Assembly (NCBI GenBank): GCA_041874725.1
Contig: CP097466.1
Span: 1,302,001-1,366,000, forward strand
Length of the DNA: 64,000 bases
Source of the DNA: Duganella sp. BuS-21
Lineage (GTDB): Bacteria > Pseudomonadota > Gammaproteobacteria > Burkholderiales > Burkholderiaceae_D
Direction of reading: 5' to 3'
The position numbers were made by a program, and so were the translations under genes. Below are positions 35,503-43,307 of the stretch, piece by piece (positions within the stretch are counted from its first letter, which is position 1; every line of letters starts with the position of its first letter). The notes under the pieces are model-generated. The model was given only the letters and a program-made list of their open reading frames with translations, made no database searches and was not told the DNA's origin.

Positions 35503-36618
35503 ATGCGCATCCATGAAAGACGTTCGCTGTGGCGTCGCATGCGGCCATACTTCACCGTGTTCGACGCTCCGCTGACGGCCATCATCATCATGCTGCTGAC
35601 GGTCAGCATGATCACACTGTACTCGGCCAGCATCGGCATTCCGGGCAAGATCGAAGACCAGGTGCGCAACATCTGCCTGTGCTTCCTGGTGATGTGGCTG
35701 GTGGCGAACATCTCGCCGCAGATGATGATGCGGATCGCCGTGCCGGCCTACGCCTTCGGCGTGTTCCTGCTGGTGTGCGTGGCGCTGTTCGGTACCATCA
35801 AACTGGGCGCGCGGCGCTGGCTGCACATCGGCGTGGTCGACATCCAGCCGTCCGAATTCATGAAGATCGTCACGCCGCTGATGCTGGCGTGGTACTTCCA
35901 GAGTCGCGCCGGCCAGCTGACATGGAAATCGTATGCGGTGGCGGCGCTGCTGCTGGCGGTGCCGATGGGACTGATCGTGCGCCAGCCCGACCTGGGCACG
36001 GCGCTGCTGGTGGTGGCCGCCGGTTTCTGCGTGATCTTCCTGGCCGGCCTGTCGTGGAAAGCGCTGGCGGGATTGCTGGTGGCCGGCGCGGCGGCCCTGC
36101 CGGTGATCTGGTCGGTGCTGCACGACTACCAGCGGCAGCGCGTGATGACGCTGATCGATCCGACCTCGGACCCGCTGGGCAAGGGCTTCCACATCATCCA
36201 GTCGACCATCGCGGTGGGCTCGGGCGGCGTTACCGGCAAGGGCTGGACCCACGGCACGCAGGCCCACCTTGAATTCATCCCCGAACGCACCACCGACTTT
36301 ATCTTCGCCGTGTATTCCGAGGAGTTCGGCCTGGTCGGCAACCTGGTGCTGATGGTGCTGTACCTGATGCTGATCGGCCGCGGCCTGATGATCGCCGGGA
36401 ACGCGCCCAACTTCTTCACGCGCCTGCTGGCCGGCGCCGTCACCATGATTTACTTCACCTACGCCTTCGTCAACATGGGCATGGTCAGCGGCATCCTGCC
36501 GGTGGTGGGCGTGCCGTTGCCGTTCATGAGCTACGGCGGCACCGCGCTGCTGACGCTGGGACTGGGCGCCGGCATCCTGATGAGCATCCAGCGCCATCGC
36601 AAACTGGTGCAGAGCTGA
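35503..36618 (+). CDS. rodA: RodA peptidoglycan glycosyltransferase, tandem copy 1
   Basis: RodA is the SEDS-family polymerase that makes glycan strands with PBP2. This 371-residue copy has about ten transmembrane helices. GARRWLHIG and IQPSEFMKI are in the first half, LIVRQPDLGTALLV in the middle, and the family segment HLEFIPERTTDFIFAVYSEE contains the catalytic aspartate (TTDF). PVVGVPLPFMSYGGTALL is the C-terminal SEDS signature. It follows mrdA by 12 bp, and its stop overlaps the start of a second, closely similar rodA gene. Confidence 0.96.
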   Translation: MRIHERRSLWRRMRPYFTVFDAPLTAIIIMLLTVSMITLYSASIGIPGKIEDQVRNICLCFLVMWLVANISPQMMMRIAVPAYAFGVFLLVCVALFGTIKLGARRWLHIGVVDIQPSEFMKIVTPLMLAWYFQSRAGQLTWKSYAVAALLLAVPMGLIVRQPDLGTALLVVAAGFCVIFLAGLSWKALAGLLVAGAAALPVIWSVLHDYQRQRVMTLIDPTSDPLGKGFHIIQSTIAVGSGGVTGKGWTHGTQAHLEFIPERTTDFIFAVYSEEFGLVGNLVLMVLYLMLIGRGLMIAGNAPNFFTRLLAGAVTMIYFTYAFVNMGMVSGILPVVGVPLPFMSYGGTALLTLGLGAGILMSIQRHRKLVQS

Positions 36619-37715
36619 TGGACTTCAGCGAGCGGCGGTCCTGGTGGCGGCGCCTGCGTCCCTACGTGGTGGTGTTCGACCCGCCGCTGGCGCTGATCAT
36701 CGCGGCGCTGCTGTCGGTCGGCCTGATTACGCTGCATTCGGCCGGCATGGCGATTCCCGGCAAGGTGTGGGACCAACTGCGCAATATCGCGGCGGCGGTG
36801 CTGGTGATGTGGCTGGTGGCGAACATCCCGCCGCAGACCATGATGCGGCTGGCGGTGCCCGTGTACCTGCTGGGCGTGGCGCTGCTGGTGGCGGTGGCGC
36901 TGTTCGGCATCATCAAGGGCGGCTCGCGCCGCTGGCTGTATGTCGGCGTGCAGATCCAGCCTTCGGAGTTGATGAAGATCGCCATGCCGCTGATGCTGGC
37001 CTGGTTCTTCCAGCGCGAGCAGGGGCATTTGCGCTGGCAGTCCTACGCACTGGCGGCGCTGCTGCTGGCGATACCGGCCGGCCTGATCGCGCGCCAGCCG
37101 GACCTGGGCACGGCCATGCTGGTGACGGCGGCCGGCGCCTGTGTGATCTTCCTCGGCGGCGTATCGTGGAAAGCCTTGGCTGCACTGGGCGCCGCCGGCG
37201 CCGCCGGTCTGCCGCTGCTGTGGGCCGTGATGCACGACTACCAGCGCGACCGCGTGCTGACGCTGATCGATCCCTATCACGACCCGCTGGGCAAGGGCTT
37301 CCACATCATCCAGTCGATGATCGCCATCGGCTCCGGCGGCGTGACCGGCAAGGGCTGGACCCACGGCACGCAGGCTCACCTTGAGTTCATCCCCGAGCGC
37401 ACCACCGACTTTATCTTTGCCGTGTTCTCCGAGGAGTTCGGCCTGGCCGGCAATCTGGTGCTGATGGCCTTGTACCTGCTGCTGATCTGGCGCGGCCTGG
37501 CCATCGCGCAGCATGCGCCGACGCTGTTTACGCGCCTGCTGGCCGGCGCCATCACCATGATTTTCTTCACCTACGCCTTCGTCAACATGGGCATGGTGAG
37601 CGGCATCGTGCCGGTGGTGGGCGTGCCGCTGCCGTTCATGAGTTACGGTGGAACGGCGCTGATGACCCTCGGCCTTGCCGGCGGTATCCTGATGAGTATC
37701 CAGCGGCATCGATGA
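36618..37715 (+). CDS. rodA: RodA peptidoglycan glycosyltransferase, tandem copy 2
   Basis: A second full-length SEDS protein of 365 residues, very similar to the copy upstream and starting at the last base of its stop codon (TGATG). It keeps SRRWLYVG, IQPSELMKI, LIARQPDLGTAMLV, the catalytic segment HLEFIPERTTDFIFAVFSEE and the C-terminal signature. Differences cluster in the membrane helices and the N-terminus (MDFSERRSWWRR against MRIHERRSLWRR). All signature residues are present, so nothing suggests a pseudogene. Whether the two act redundantly or in different conditions cannot be seen. rlpA follows with an overlap. Confidence 0.93.
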   Translation: MDFSERRSWWRRLRPYVVVFDPPLALIIAALLSVGLITLHSAGMAIPGKVWDQLRNIAAAVLVMWLVANIPPQTMMRLAVPVYLLGVALLVAVALFGIIKGGSRRWLYVGVQIQPSELMKIAMPLMLAWFFQREQGHLRWQSYALAALLLAIPAGLIARQPDLGTAMLVTAAGACVIFLGGVSWKALAALGAAGAAGLPLLWAVMHDYQRDRVLTLIDPYHDPLGKGFHIIQSMIAIGSGGVTGKGWTHGTQAHLEFIPERTTDFIFAVFSEEFGLAGNLVLMALYLLLIWRGLAIAQHAPTLFTRLLAGAITMIFFTYAFVNMGMVSGIVPVVGVPLPFMSYGGTALMTLGLAGGILMSIQRHR

Positions 37716-38854
37716 TACTATCTCGGCCTATGCGTTTACACAGTCACCATTCTTACAAGCTTTCCATTATTGCCACGGCGCTCGCGCTGGCCGGCTGCGG
37801 CACTGCACCGGTCGATACCCAGCCGGCGCCGCGCCCGGTGCAGACTTCCGGCCCGGTGATCAAATCGCCGTCCGGCCACAAGGCCGATCCTTCGCTGCCG
37901 GCGCTGCCGCCGGCGAATTCCGGGCGCGGCGGCTACTACCAGGACGACGGTCCCGGCGACGCGCCGCCGCCCAACCTGGCCGATACGCCGGACGCCGACG
38001 TGCGCAACGATCCGCTGCTGCCGCGCTCCAATCGCCCCTACGTTGTCTTCGGCAAGACCTACACGCCGATCACCGACGAACAGCCGTTCACGCAGATCGG
38101 CGTCGGCAGCTGGTACGGCAAGAAATTCCACGGCCAGCGTACCTCGTCCGGTGAGCTGTACGATATGTACAAGATGACCGCCGCGCATCCCACGCTGCCG
38201 ATTCCGTCCTATGCACGCCTGAGTAATTTGCTGAGCGGCGCCACCGTGATCGTGCGCATCAACGATCGCGGGCCGTTCCACGCCAACCGTGTGATCGACG
38301 TGTCTTACACGGCGGCGCTGAAACTGGGCTTGCTGAGCAAGGGCAGCCACGAACTGAAGATCGAACGCATCCTGCCCGATGAAGTGGACCGTATTCTGGC
38401 CACTCGCGAGGGCATCTCCGGCAGCACCAAGGCGCGCTTGACGCCGCAGTTGAAGGACCGTCTGCTGCAGGCATCGACTGCACCGACCGCAAAGGTCACC
38501 GCCACCATGATCGAACAGCCGCTGGTGCTGACGCCGTCGGCGCCGGCCGGCCCGTCGAAGGAGATCGAAGCGCTGATGCTGGCCGACCGTGCGCCGGCCG
38601 GCTACGCTGCGCCCACGCCGGCGTCCGCAGCGGCGGGCGGTTTCTATTTGCAGCTGGGCGCCTATTCGCGTGCCGAGAATGCGGAAACCGTGCGCGCCAG
38701 GTTGACCGGAAAATTCGATGCGATGGAAGTGGTGCAGGGCGGTTCGGTGTTCCGCCTGTTCGGCGGTCCGTTCGCCACGCGCCAGGAAGCGCAGCAGGCG
38801 GCGCAAGGGCTGCCGGCCGCGCTGGGCCTGAAACCCATCGTCGTCCAGCGCTAA
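37712..38854 (+). CDS. rlpA: RlpA, septal ring lytic transglycosylase lipoprotein
   Basis: A 380-residue outer-membrane lipoprotein. The signal peptide ends in the lipobox LAGCG (cysteine near residue 29). A Pro-rich spacer is followed by a double-psi beta-barrel at about 125-215 (GVGSWYGKKFHGQRTSSGE; ARLSNLLSGATVIVRINDRG; GPFHANRVIDVS) and a C-terminal SPOR domain at about 305-380 (FYLQLGAYSRAENAETVRAR). The SPOR domain binds denuded septal glycans. ATG 37712 overlaps the rodA stop; an alternative ATG at 37730 would shorten the n-region of the signal by six residues. It ends 7 bp from the convergent SPOR gene. Confidence 0.93.
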   Translation: MILSRPMRLHSHHSYKLSIIATALALAGCGTAPVDTQPAPRPVQTSGPVIKSPSGHKADPSLPALPPANSGRGGYYQDDGPGDAPPPNLADTPDADVRNDPLLPRSNRPYVVFGKTYTPITDEQPFTQIGVGSWYGKKFHGQRTSSGELYDMYKMTAAHPTLPIPSYARLSNLLSGATVIVRINDRGPFHANRVIDVSYTAALKLGLLSKGSHELKIERILPDEVDRILATREGISGSTKARLTPQLKDRLLQASTAPTAKVTATMIEQPLVLTPSAPAGPSKEIEALMLADRAPAGYAAPTPASAAAGGFYLQLGAYSRAENAETVRARLTGKFDAMEVVQGGSVFRLFGGPFATRQEAQQAAQGLPAALGLKPIVVQR

Positions 38855-38861
38855 ACTGCGC

Positions 38862-39551
38862 TTATTTGCAGTTGCGGGTTTCTGCGCTCGGGAAGCCGGC
38901 GCGGATTTTTTCGAGTTTGGCTTTGAGCCCGGCGTCGACGTCGCGGAATTGGTAGGCCAGCAGTTTGCTGCCGCTCATGCGCGGCGTGATGCGCGCACTG
39001 CGCACACCTTGCTTCATCAATGCGGCCAGCTGGTTCTGCGCCGCGCCTTCGGTCTTGAACACGCCCAGCGAAATGCCCCAGCGCAGCGGTGAATTGTCGG
39101 ACATGACGAAGTAGTTGGTCACCCCCAGCGCGCGCAGTTCGCCGGCTTTCTTGTCGGCGCCTTCCTTGCTGCCCTGCGGCGGAATGTGGACGATGTAGCC
39201 CGACACTTCGTTGCCCGGCAGGTTATGGCGCGACTGGCGGTCGCCCAGCTTCAGCGCGTCGAGCTGGTTTTCAAAGCGACGGCCGTCGGCCAGCGCGAAG
39301 CTGCCGATTTCCACGCAGGCCTGTGCTTCCGGCGCGGCCTCGCTGGCGGCGGCGGTGACGTTGGCTGCATTGGCCGCATTGACGGCATTGGCTTTCCCGG
39401 CCGGGATGATGGTCAGCTTGTCGGCGTTGAGTTGCTTAAGCAGGCGTTCCGGCTCGTGCTCGTTGCCGCTGAAGTGGCCCAGGTAGCCGCGTCCATACGC
39501 GAACAGCGCGGCGTTCACGGCAAGCAGGGACCAGAAAATAAACTTCAGCAC
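38862..39551 (-). CDS. SPOR-domain membrane protein
   Basis: A 229-residue protein with an N-terminal transmembrane helix (about 3-20, FIFWSLLAVNAALFAYG), an Ala-rich linker, and a C-terminal repeat-type domain (CVEIGSFALADGRRFENQLD, then YFVMSDNSPLRWGISLGVFK). This layout resembles SPOR-like glycan-binding domains, although the match is weaker than in the other two SPOR proteins nearby. It is the last gene of the argS-to-SPOR minus-strand unit, 3 bp after coaX. A cell-envelope role is likely; the exact function is unknown. Confidence 0.75.
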   Translation of the reverse strand: MLKFIFWSLLAVNAALFAYGRGYLGHFSGNEHEPERLLKQLNADKLTIIPAGKANAVNAANAANVTAAASEAAPEAQACVEIGSFALADGRRFENQLDALKLGDRQSRHNLPGNEVSGYIVHIPPQGSKEGADKKAGELRALGVTNYFVMSDNSPLRWGISLGVFKTEGAAQNQLAALMKQGVRSARITPRMSGSKLLAYQFRDVDAGLKAKLEKIRAGFPSAETRNCK

Positions 39552-39554
39552 GGG

Positions 39555-40313
39555 CTATCCTTGTTCAGCGCTGCGCACGACCGCCTGCAGGCCGACCAGC
39601 ACAATGTTCTCGACGATCCGGTACGGCACCTTGAGCATCGGCGCAATGTAGGGCGCGGCGCCGCCGGAGATGATGCACTCGGCGGCTTGATGCTGGGCGC
39701 AGGCGTGTTCGATGGCGCCGCTCTGCGCGGCCAGGATGCCGCTCAGGATCGCGTCGTCGGTGTTGTCCGCGAATCCGTCCGCCAGCTTACCGTCTTGGGC
39801 GATCTGCGGCAACTGCGCGGTGTTGCGCGCCAGCGAACTGGCCATCAAGCCCAGACCCGGCAGGATCATCCCGCCCAGAAAGACGCCGTCCGCCGTGACG
39901 GCGTCGATGGTGGTGGCGGTGCCGCAGTTGACCACGATGATCGGCACGCGCGGCGCCAGCGTGTGGCCGGCGATGGCGGCGGCGAAGCGGTCGCAGCCCA
40001 GTTGCGCCGGGTTGCGATAGCCGTTGGTCAGGCCGGCCAGCGACGGCAGCGAGGCAAACCACTCGGCCCGCATCTGCGGCATGCAGCGCTGCAGCACATA
40101 CTCCAGCTGCACGCGCAGCGCATTGCCGGCAACGTTGGCGATCAACACGCGGTCCACGCCGTGACTGGCCGCCGCTTCGCACCAGGCCAGTTCCAGTTGC
40201 GGCATGTCGGCGTGGGCGACGGCGCCGTAGGCGCTCCATTCGCCAGGTGCGTTCGTTGAATCCACCAGCGCCCATTTGACGCGCGTGTTGCCGGCGTCGA
40301 TCAGTAGCATCAT
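39555..40313 (-). CDS. coaX: Type III pantothenate kinase
   Basis: CoaX phosphorylates pantothenate in the first step of coenzyme A synthesis. The 252-residue protein has the ASKHA-fold phosphate loop LLIDAGNTRVKWALVD at the N-terminus, RNPAQLGCDRFAAAIAGH in the middle, and IVVNCGTATTIDAVTADGVF as the second nucleotide motif. Two consecutive ATGs open the gene; the first at 40313 overlaps the birA stop (ATGA). Pairing of birA and coaX is common in betaproteobacteria. The enzyme is of the type that does not respond to CoA feedback in other species. Confidence 0.95.
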   Translation of the reverse strand: MMLLIDAGNTRVKWALVDSTNAPGEWSAYGAVAHADMPQLELAWCEAAASHGVDRVLIANVAGNALRVQLEYVLQRCMPQMRAEWFASLPSLAGLTNGYRNPAQLGCDRFAAAIAGHTLAPRVPIIVVNCGTATTIDAVTADGVFLGGMILPGLGLMASSLARNTAQLPQIAQDGKLADGFADNTDDAILSGILAAQSGAIEHACAQHQAAECIISGGAAPYIAPMLKVPYRIVENIVLVGLQAVVRSAEQG

Positions 40314-41104
40314 GCTTGGTCTCCGGATAAGCGTAGCGAAATATCGCCGGACAGGACTTCCACCTGTCCCTGCGGTGTGTCGAGCAGCAGGCGGCCGATG
40401 GCGTCGACGCCGGCGGCGCGGCCCTGCTGCAGCACGGCGCCGTCGTCGAGCAGGATCACCTCCTTGCCCTGCCAGGCGTGCAATGCATTCCAGCGCTCGA
40501 CGAACGGCGCGAAGCCGGTGTCGTCGAATTCCGCCAGCACGGCGGCCAGGCGGCTGAGGAGTGCGGCCATCAGCTGGTTGCGCTCCATTTGCGCCAGCCA
40601 CGGCGCGGCGGCGACCTCGCGGCCGATCTGCGCTTCCAGTTCATCCGGCATGAGGAGGTTGATGCCGGCGCCGATCACGGCCCAGATGGCGCCGTCGTTT
40701 TTATCGGTCTGCGTTTCGACCAGGATGCCGGCTAGCTTGGCGCCGTCGCGCAGCAAATCGTTGGGCCACTTGATCTGCACCGGCACGCCGAGCGAGCAGA
40801 TGGTCTCCGCCAGCGCCACGCCGACCGCCATCGGCAGGCCGCTCATATTGTGCAGCGGGCCCTTGAAGCGCCACGCCAGCGAAAACATCAGCGCGGCGCC
40901 CGGCGCCGACAGCCAGGAGCGTCCTGCGCGGCCGCGCCCCGCCGTCTGGTTTTCGGCGATGCGCAGCAGCGGGCCTGTCAGGCTGTCGATGCGGGCCAGC
41001 AGGTCGGCGTTGGTGGAGCCGGTTTCGGCCACCACTTCAATCGCGACGTGGCTGGCCGAGGTGGCGCAATGCGCACTGATGGCGGACGCGGACAAATGGT
41101 TCAT
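40310..41104 (-). CDS. birA: Biotin-[acetyl-CoA-carboxylase] ligase, catalytic domain only
   Basis: BirA attaches biotin to the carboxyl carrier protein of acetyl-CoA carboxylase. The 264-residue protein shows GSTNADLL, the biotinyl-adenylate loop ENQTAGRGRAGRSWLS, the strand VQIKWPNDLL and the GINLLMP segment. It lacks the N-terminal helix-turn-helix of E. coli BirA, so it is a class I ligase and should not repress biotin genes. The start MNHLSASA at 41104 overlaps the stop of the upstream dehydrogenase by 4 bp, and its own stop overlaps coaX. Confidence 0.94.
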   Translation of the reverse strand: MNHLSASAISAHCATSASHVAIEVVAETGSTNADLLARIDSLTGPLLRIAENQTAGRGRAGRSWLSAPGAALMFSLAWRFKGPLHNMSGLPMAVGVALAETICSLGVPVQIKWPNDLLRDGAKLAGILVETQTDKNDGAIWAVIGAGINLLMPDELEAQIGREVAAAPWLAQMERNQLMAALLSRLAAVLAEFDDTGFAPFVERWNALHAWQGKEVILLDDGAVLQQGRAAGVDAIGRLLLDTPQGQVEVLSGDISLRLSGDQA

Positions 41105-41880
41105 GATGCCTGTTTTCGTGGCTTGTGCGGCGCCTTGCCGAAGGCCCAGTCGTAGACGGTGTTCGGCAGCAGGCGCAGCACCTTGGCGACGATGCCCATC
41201 TGCCAGGGAATGACGGCGTAGCTGCGGCCGGCCGCGATCACCTGCACGGCGCTGGCGGCGAATTTTTCCGGCGCCATCAGGAACGGCATGGGGTAGGGAT
41301 TGGCCTGCGTCATGGGCGTGTCGATGTAGCCGGGGCAAATGGTGACCACGCGGATGCCGTAGGGCTTCATCTCCAGCCGCAGCGATTCGCAGTAGCTGAT
41401 GACGGCGGCCTTGGAGGCGCTGTAGGCTTCCGCGCCGGGCAGGCCGCGTATGCCGGCCACGCTGCCGATGCCCACCAGCCGGCCCGGCGTGCGTTGCGCG
41501 CGCATGGCGGCGATGAATGGGGCAAAGGTGGCGGCGGTGGCGACCACGTTGGTGGCGATGATGTCGGAGAAGACCGCCAGGTCTTCGGCGAATTCGGTGA
41601 GCGTGCCGGCCGAGACGCCGGCGTTGGCGATCACCACGTCGACGCCGCCCGCATGCGCGAGAAACTGCTGCGCGGCGTTGGCGATGGCGGCGTGATCGAG
41701 CACGTCCACCGCATAGGCGCGGTGCTGTTGCGGATTGGGGAGCGTGGCGATCAGGGCGGCGAGGGTTTCGCCGCGCCGGGCCAGCAGGCCAAGCGTGGCG
41801 CCCTGCGCCGCATAGCGGCGGGCCAGGGCGGCGCCCAAGCCGCTGGAGGCGCCGGTGATGAAGACGCGCAAAGGCGTCAT
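41101..41880 (-). CDS. Short-chain dehydrogenase/reductase
   Basis: A 259-residue classical SDR oxidoreductase. The cofactor motif VFITGASSGLGAALARRY lies at the N-terminus, IANAG near residue 85, the catalytic serine in GIGSVAGIRG, and the tyrosine-lysine pair in YSASKAAVISY. Arginine residues following the cofactor strand (LLARRGET) suggest NADP preference. The C-terminus is basic (PHKPRKQAS). It overlaps birA and lies 2 bp from dsbA in the operon. The substrate is unknown; operon position gives no clear clue. Confidence 0.88.
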   Translation of the reverse strand: MTPLRVFITGASSGLGAALARRYAAQGATLGLLARRGETLAALIATLPNPQQHRAYAVDVLDHAAIANAAQQFLAHAGGVDVVIANAGVSAGTLTEFAEDLAVFSDIIATNVVATAATFAPFIAAMRAQRTPGRLVGIGSVAGIRGLPGAEAYSASKAAVISYCESLRLEMKPYGIRVVTICPGYIDTPMTQANPYPMPFLMAPEKFAASAVQVIAAGRSYAVIPWQMGIVAKVLRLLPNTVYDWAFGKAPHKPRKQAS

Positions 41881-41882
41881 GC

Positions 41883-42557
41883 TTATTTCTTCTCTGCTTT
41901 GGCTTTGGCGACCAGCACGTCCAGCACTTGCGCGACTTTCTCATGCAGCTGCGCTTCGGTGGTGGACGATTGCTTTTCAGCGTCGGCCATGGTCGGGGAG
42001 GTCATGTACTTGCCGTCCACCGCCAGCATCGGCCACGAATCGATGTTGTAGGCGTCCATCATGGACACCGATTTGCGCACGCGGCCCGCCACGCCGAAGC
42101 CGCGATAGGTATCGATGAATTTCTGCTTGTCGATGCCTTGCTTGGCGATGAATTCGAATACCTGTTCATCGCGGCGCATCGGGTTGCGGTTGACGTGGAT
42201 TTCGTTGAAAGCCTTGGTGTGCAGGTCTTGCGTCAGCAGGCCCATGGCTTCCAGCGTAAAGTACATTTTCTGCTGCGGCAGGTCGGTGCCCGAGCGCGAG
42301 ATGTGCATGCGCTTGAAGACGATGTTGTCGCCCTGTTTCTTGACCCAGGCGTTGAGCGATTCGTCGTAGTGCGCGCAGTGCGGGCAGGCGTAGTCGAAGA
42401 ACTCGATGATCTCGACCTTCTTGCCGGTGTCCACCGGTTGCGGCGCGGCCAGCGTTTTGTATTCCACACCGTTTTTCGGATCGGTCGGCGAGGCCGTGGC
42501 GCTCAGCGCAATGGCGCCTGCCAGCGCGGCGGTCAGGATGAACTTCAGGATACGCAT
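41883..42557 (-). CDS. dsbA: Thiol:disulfide interchange protein DsbA
   Basis: DsbA introduces disulfide bonds into exported proteins. The 224-residue precursor has a signal peptide (MRILKFILTAALAGAIALSA), a thioredoxin fold interrupted by a helical insert, the active-site CPHC in FFDYACPHCAHYDE near residue 60, and the cis-proline loop DSWPMLAVDG near residue 175. CPHC is the classical strongly oxidising DsbA motif. It sits 9 bp after a SPOR gene and 2 bp before the SDR gene. A DsbB partner is not in the window. Confidence 0.95.
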   Translation of the reverse strand: MRILKFILTAALAGAIALSATASPTDPKNGVEYKTLAAPQPVDTGKKVEIIEFFDYACPHCAHYDESLNAWVKKQGDNIVFKRMHISRSGTDLPQQKMYFTLEAMGLLTQDLHTKAFNEIHVNRNPMRRDEQVFEFIAKQGIDKQKFIDTYRGFGVAGRVRKSVSMMDAYNIDSWPMLAVDGKYMTSPTMADAEKQSSTTEAQLHEKVAQVLDVLVAKAKAEKK

Positions 42558-42566
42558 CGATGCTCC

Positions 42567-43286
42567 TTATTTTTGGTTACGTACAACGGCGACGTCGATG
42601 CCGTTTTCGGACAGTTTGCTACGGACCTTGTTCATCGCTTCGACCTGGTTGTATGGGCCGAGCCGCACGCGGTGCAGGACGCCGGTATCGGTCGAGCGGT
42701 CCGAGAGGTTGGCTTCAAAGCCCAGCAACGCCAGCTTGGCGCGCGCGCTTTCGGCGTCGCCCACTTCGCGGAAGGCGCCGGCCTGCAGGTAGTAGATGTA
42801 TTTCTCGTCGCCGGCGGCGGCTGGCTGCGGCGCGATGTTGGCGGCGTTCGGCGCTGCCGCTGCTGTTGCAGCAGGCAGCGTGGCCGGCTTGGCAGAAGCC
42901 GGCGTGGTTGGCGTGCCCTGGATTTTGTCCACCACCGCTTGCAGTTGGTCGGCCGCCGGCTTGGCCGGCGCCGCCGGTGCGGCAGGGGCAGGGCTAGCGG
43001 GGGCCGCCGGCTGCTGGTCGCGCGCGAAATCCTTGGCCGCTTCGCGCGCCGCTTCCTTGTTGCCGTACATCGGCTTGTTCGGATCGGCGATCTGTCCCGC
43101 CGTCGGTTCCGCCGCCTTGCCTGCATGGCCCTTGTCCGTGAACGGCGTCGCGCCCTTGGTAATCATCAGCGCCACGACCACGGCGATACTCAGGCCGATG
43201 ACCAGGCCGATGATGATGCCGACGAAGGTGTTGCCTTGTTGTCGCGTACGAGGGATGAAGCTGGAGCGGCTGGAACGGAAATTCAT
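42567..43286 (-). CDS. SPOR-domain protein, FtsN-like layout
   Basis: A 239-residue bitopic membrane protein. A basic cytoplasmic tail of about 20 residues is followed by a transmembrane helix (FVGIIIGLVIGLSIAVVVAL), a long Pro/Ala-rich periplasmic linker (about 80-150), and a C-terminal SPOR domain (YIYYLQAGAFREVGDAESAR; then VLHRVRLGPYNQVEAMNKVR). The layout matches FtsN, and genes of this kind lie next to argS in many betaproteobacteria. The start MNFRSSRSSF at 43286 was preferred over an upstream in-frame ATG at 43307. It probably acts in septal wall synthesis. Confidence 0.85.
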   Translation of the reverse strand: MNFRSSRSSFIPRTRQQGNTFVGIIIGLVIGLSIAVVVALMITKGATPFTDKGHAGKAAEPTAGQIADPNKPMYGNKEAAREAAKDFARDQQPAAPASPAPAAPAAPAKPAADQLQAVVDKIQGTPTTPASAKPATLPAATAAAAPNAANIAPQPAAAGDEKYIYYLQAGAFREVGDAESARAKLALLGFEANLSDRSTDTGVLHRVRLGPYNQVEAMNKVRSKLSENGIDVAVVRNQK

Positions 43287-43307
43287 TGTGCGGGATGTCC
43301 TTCGCAA

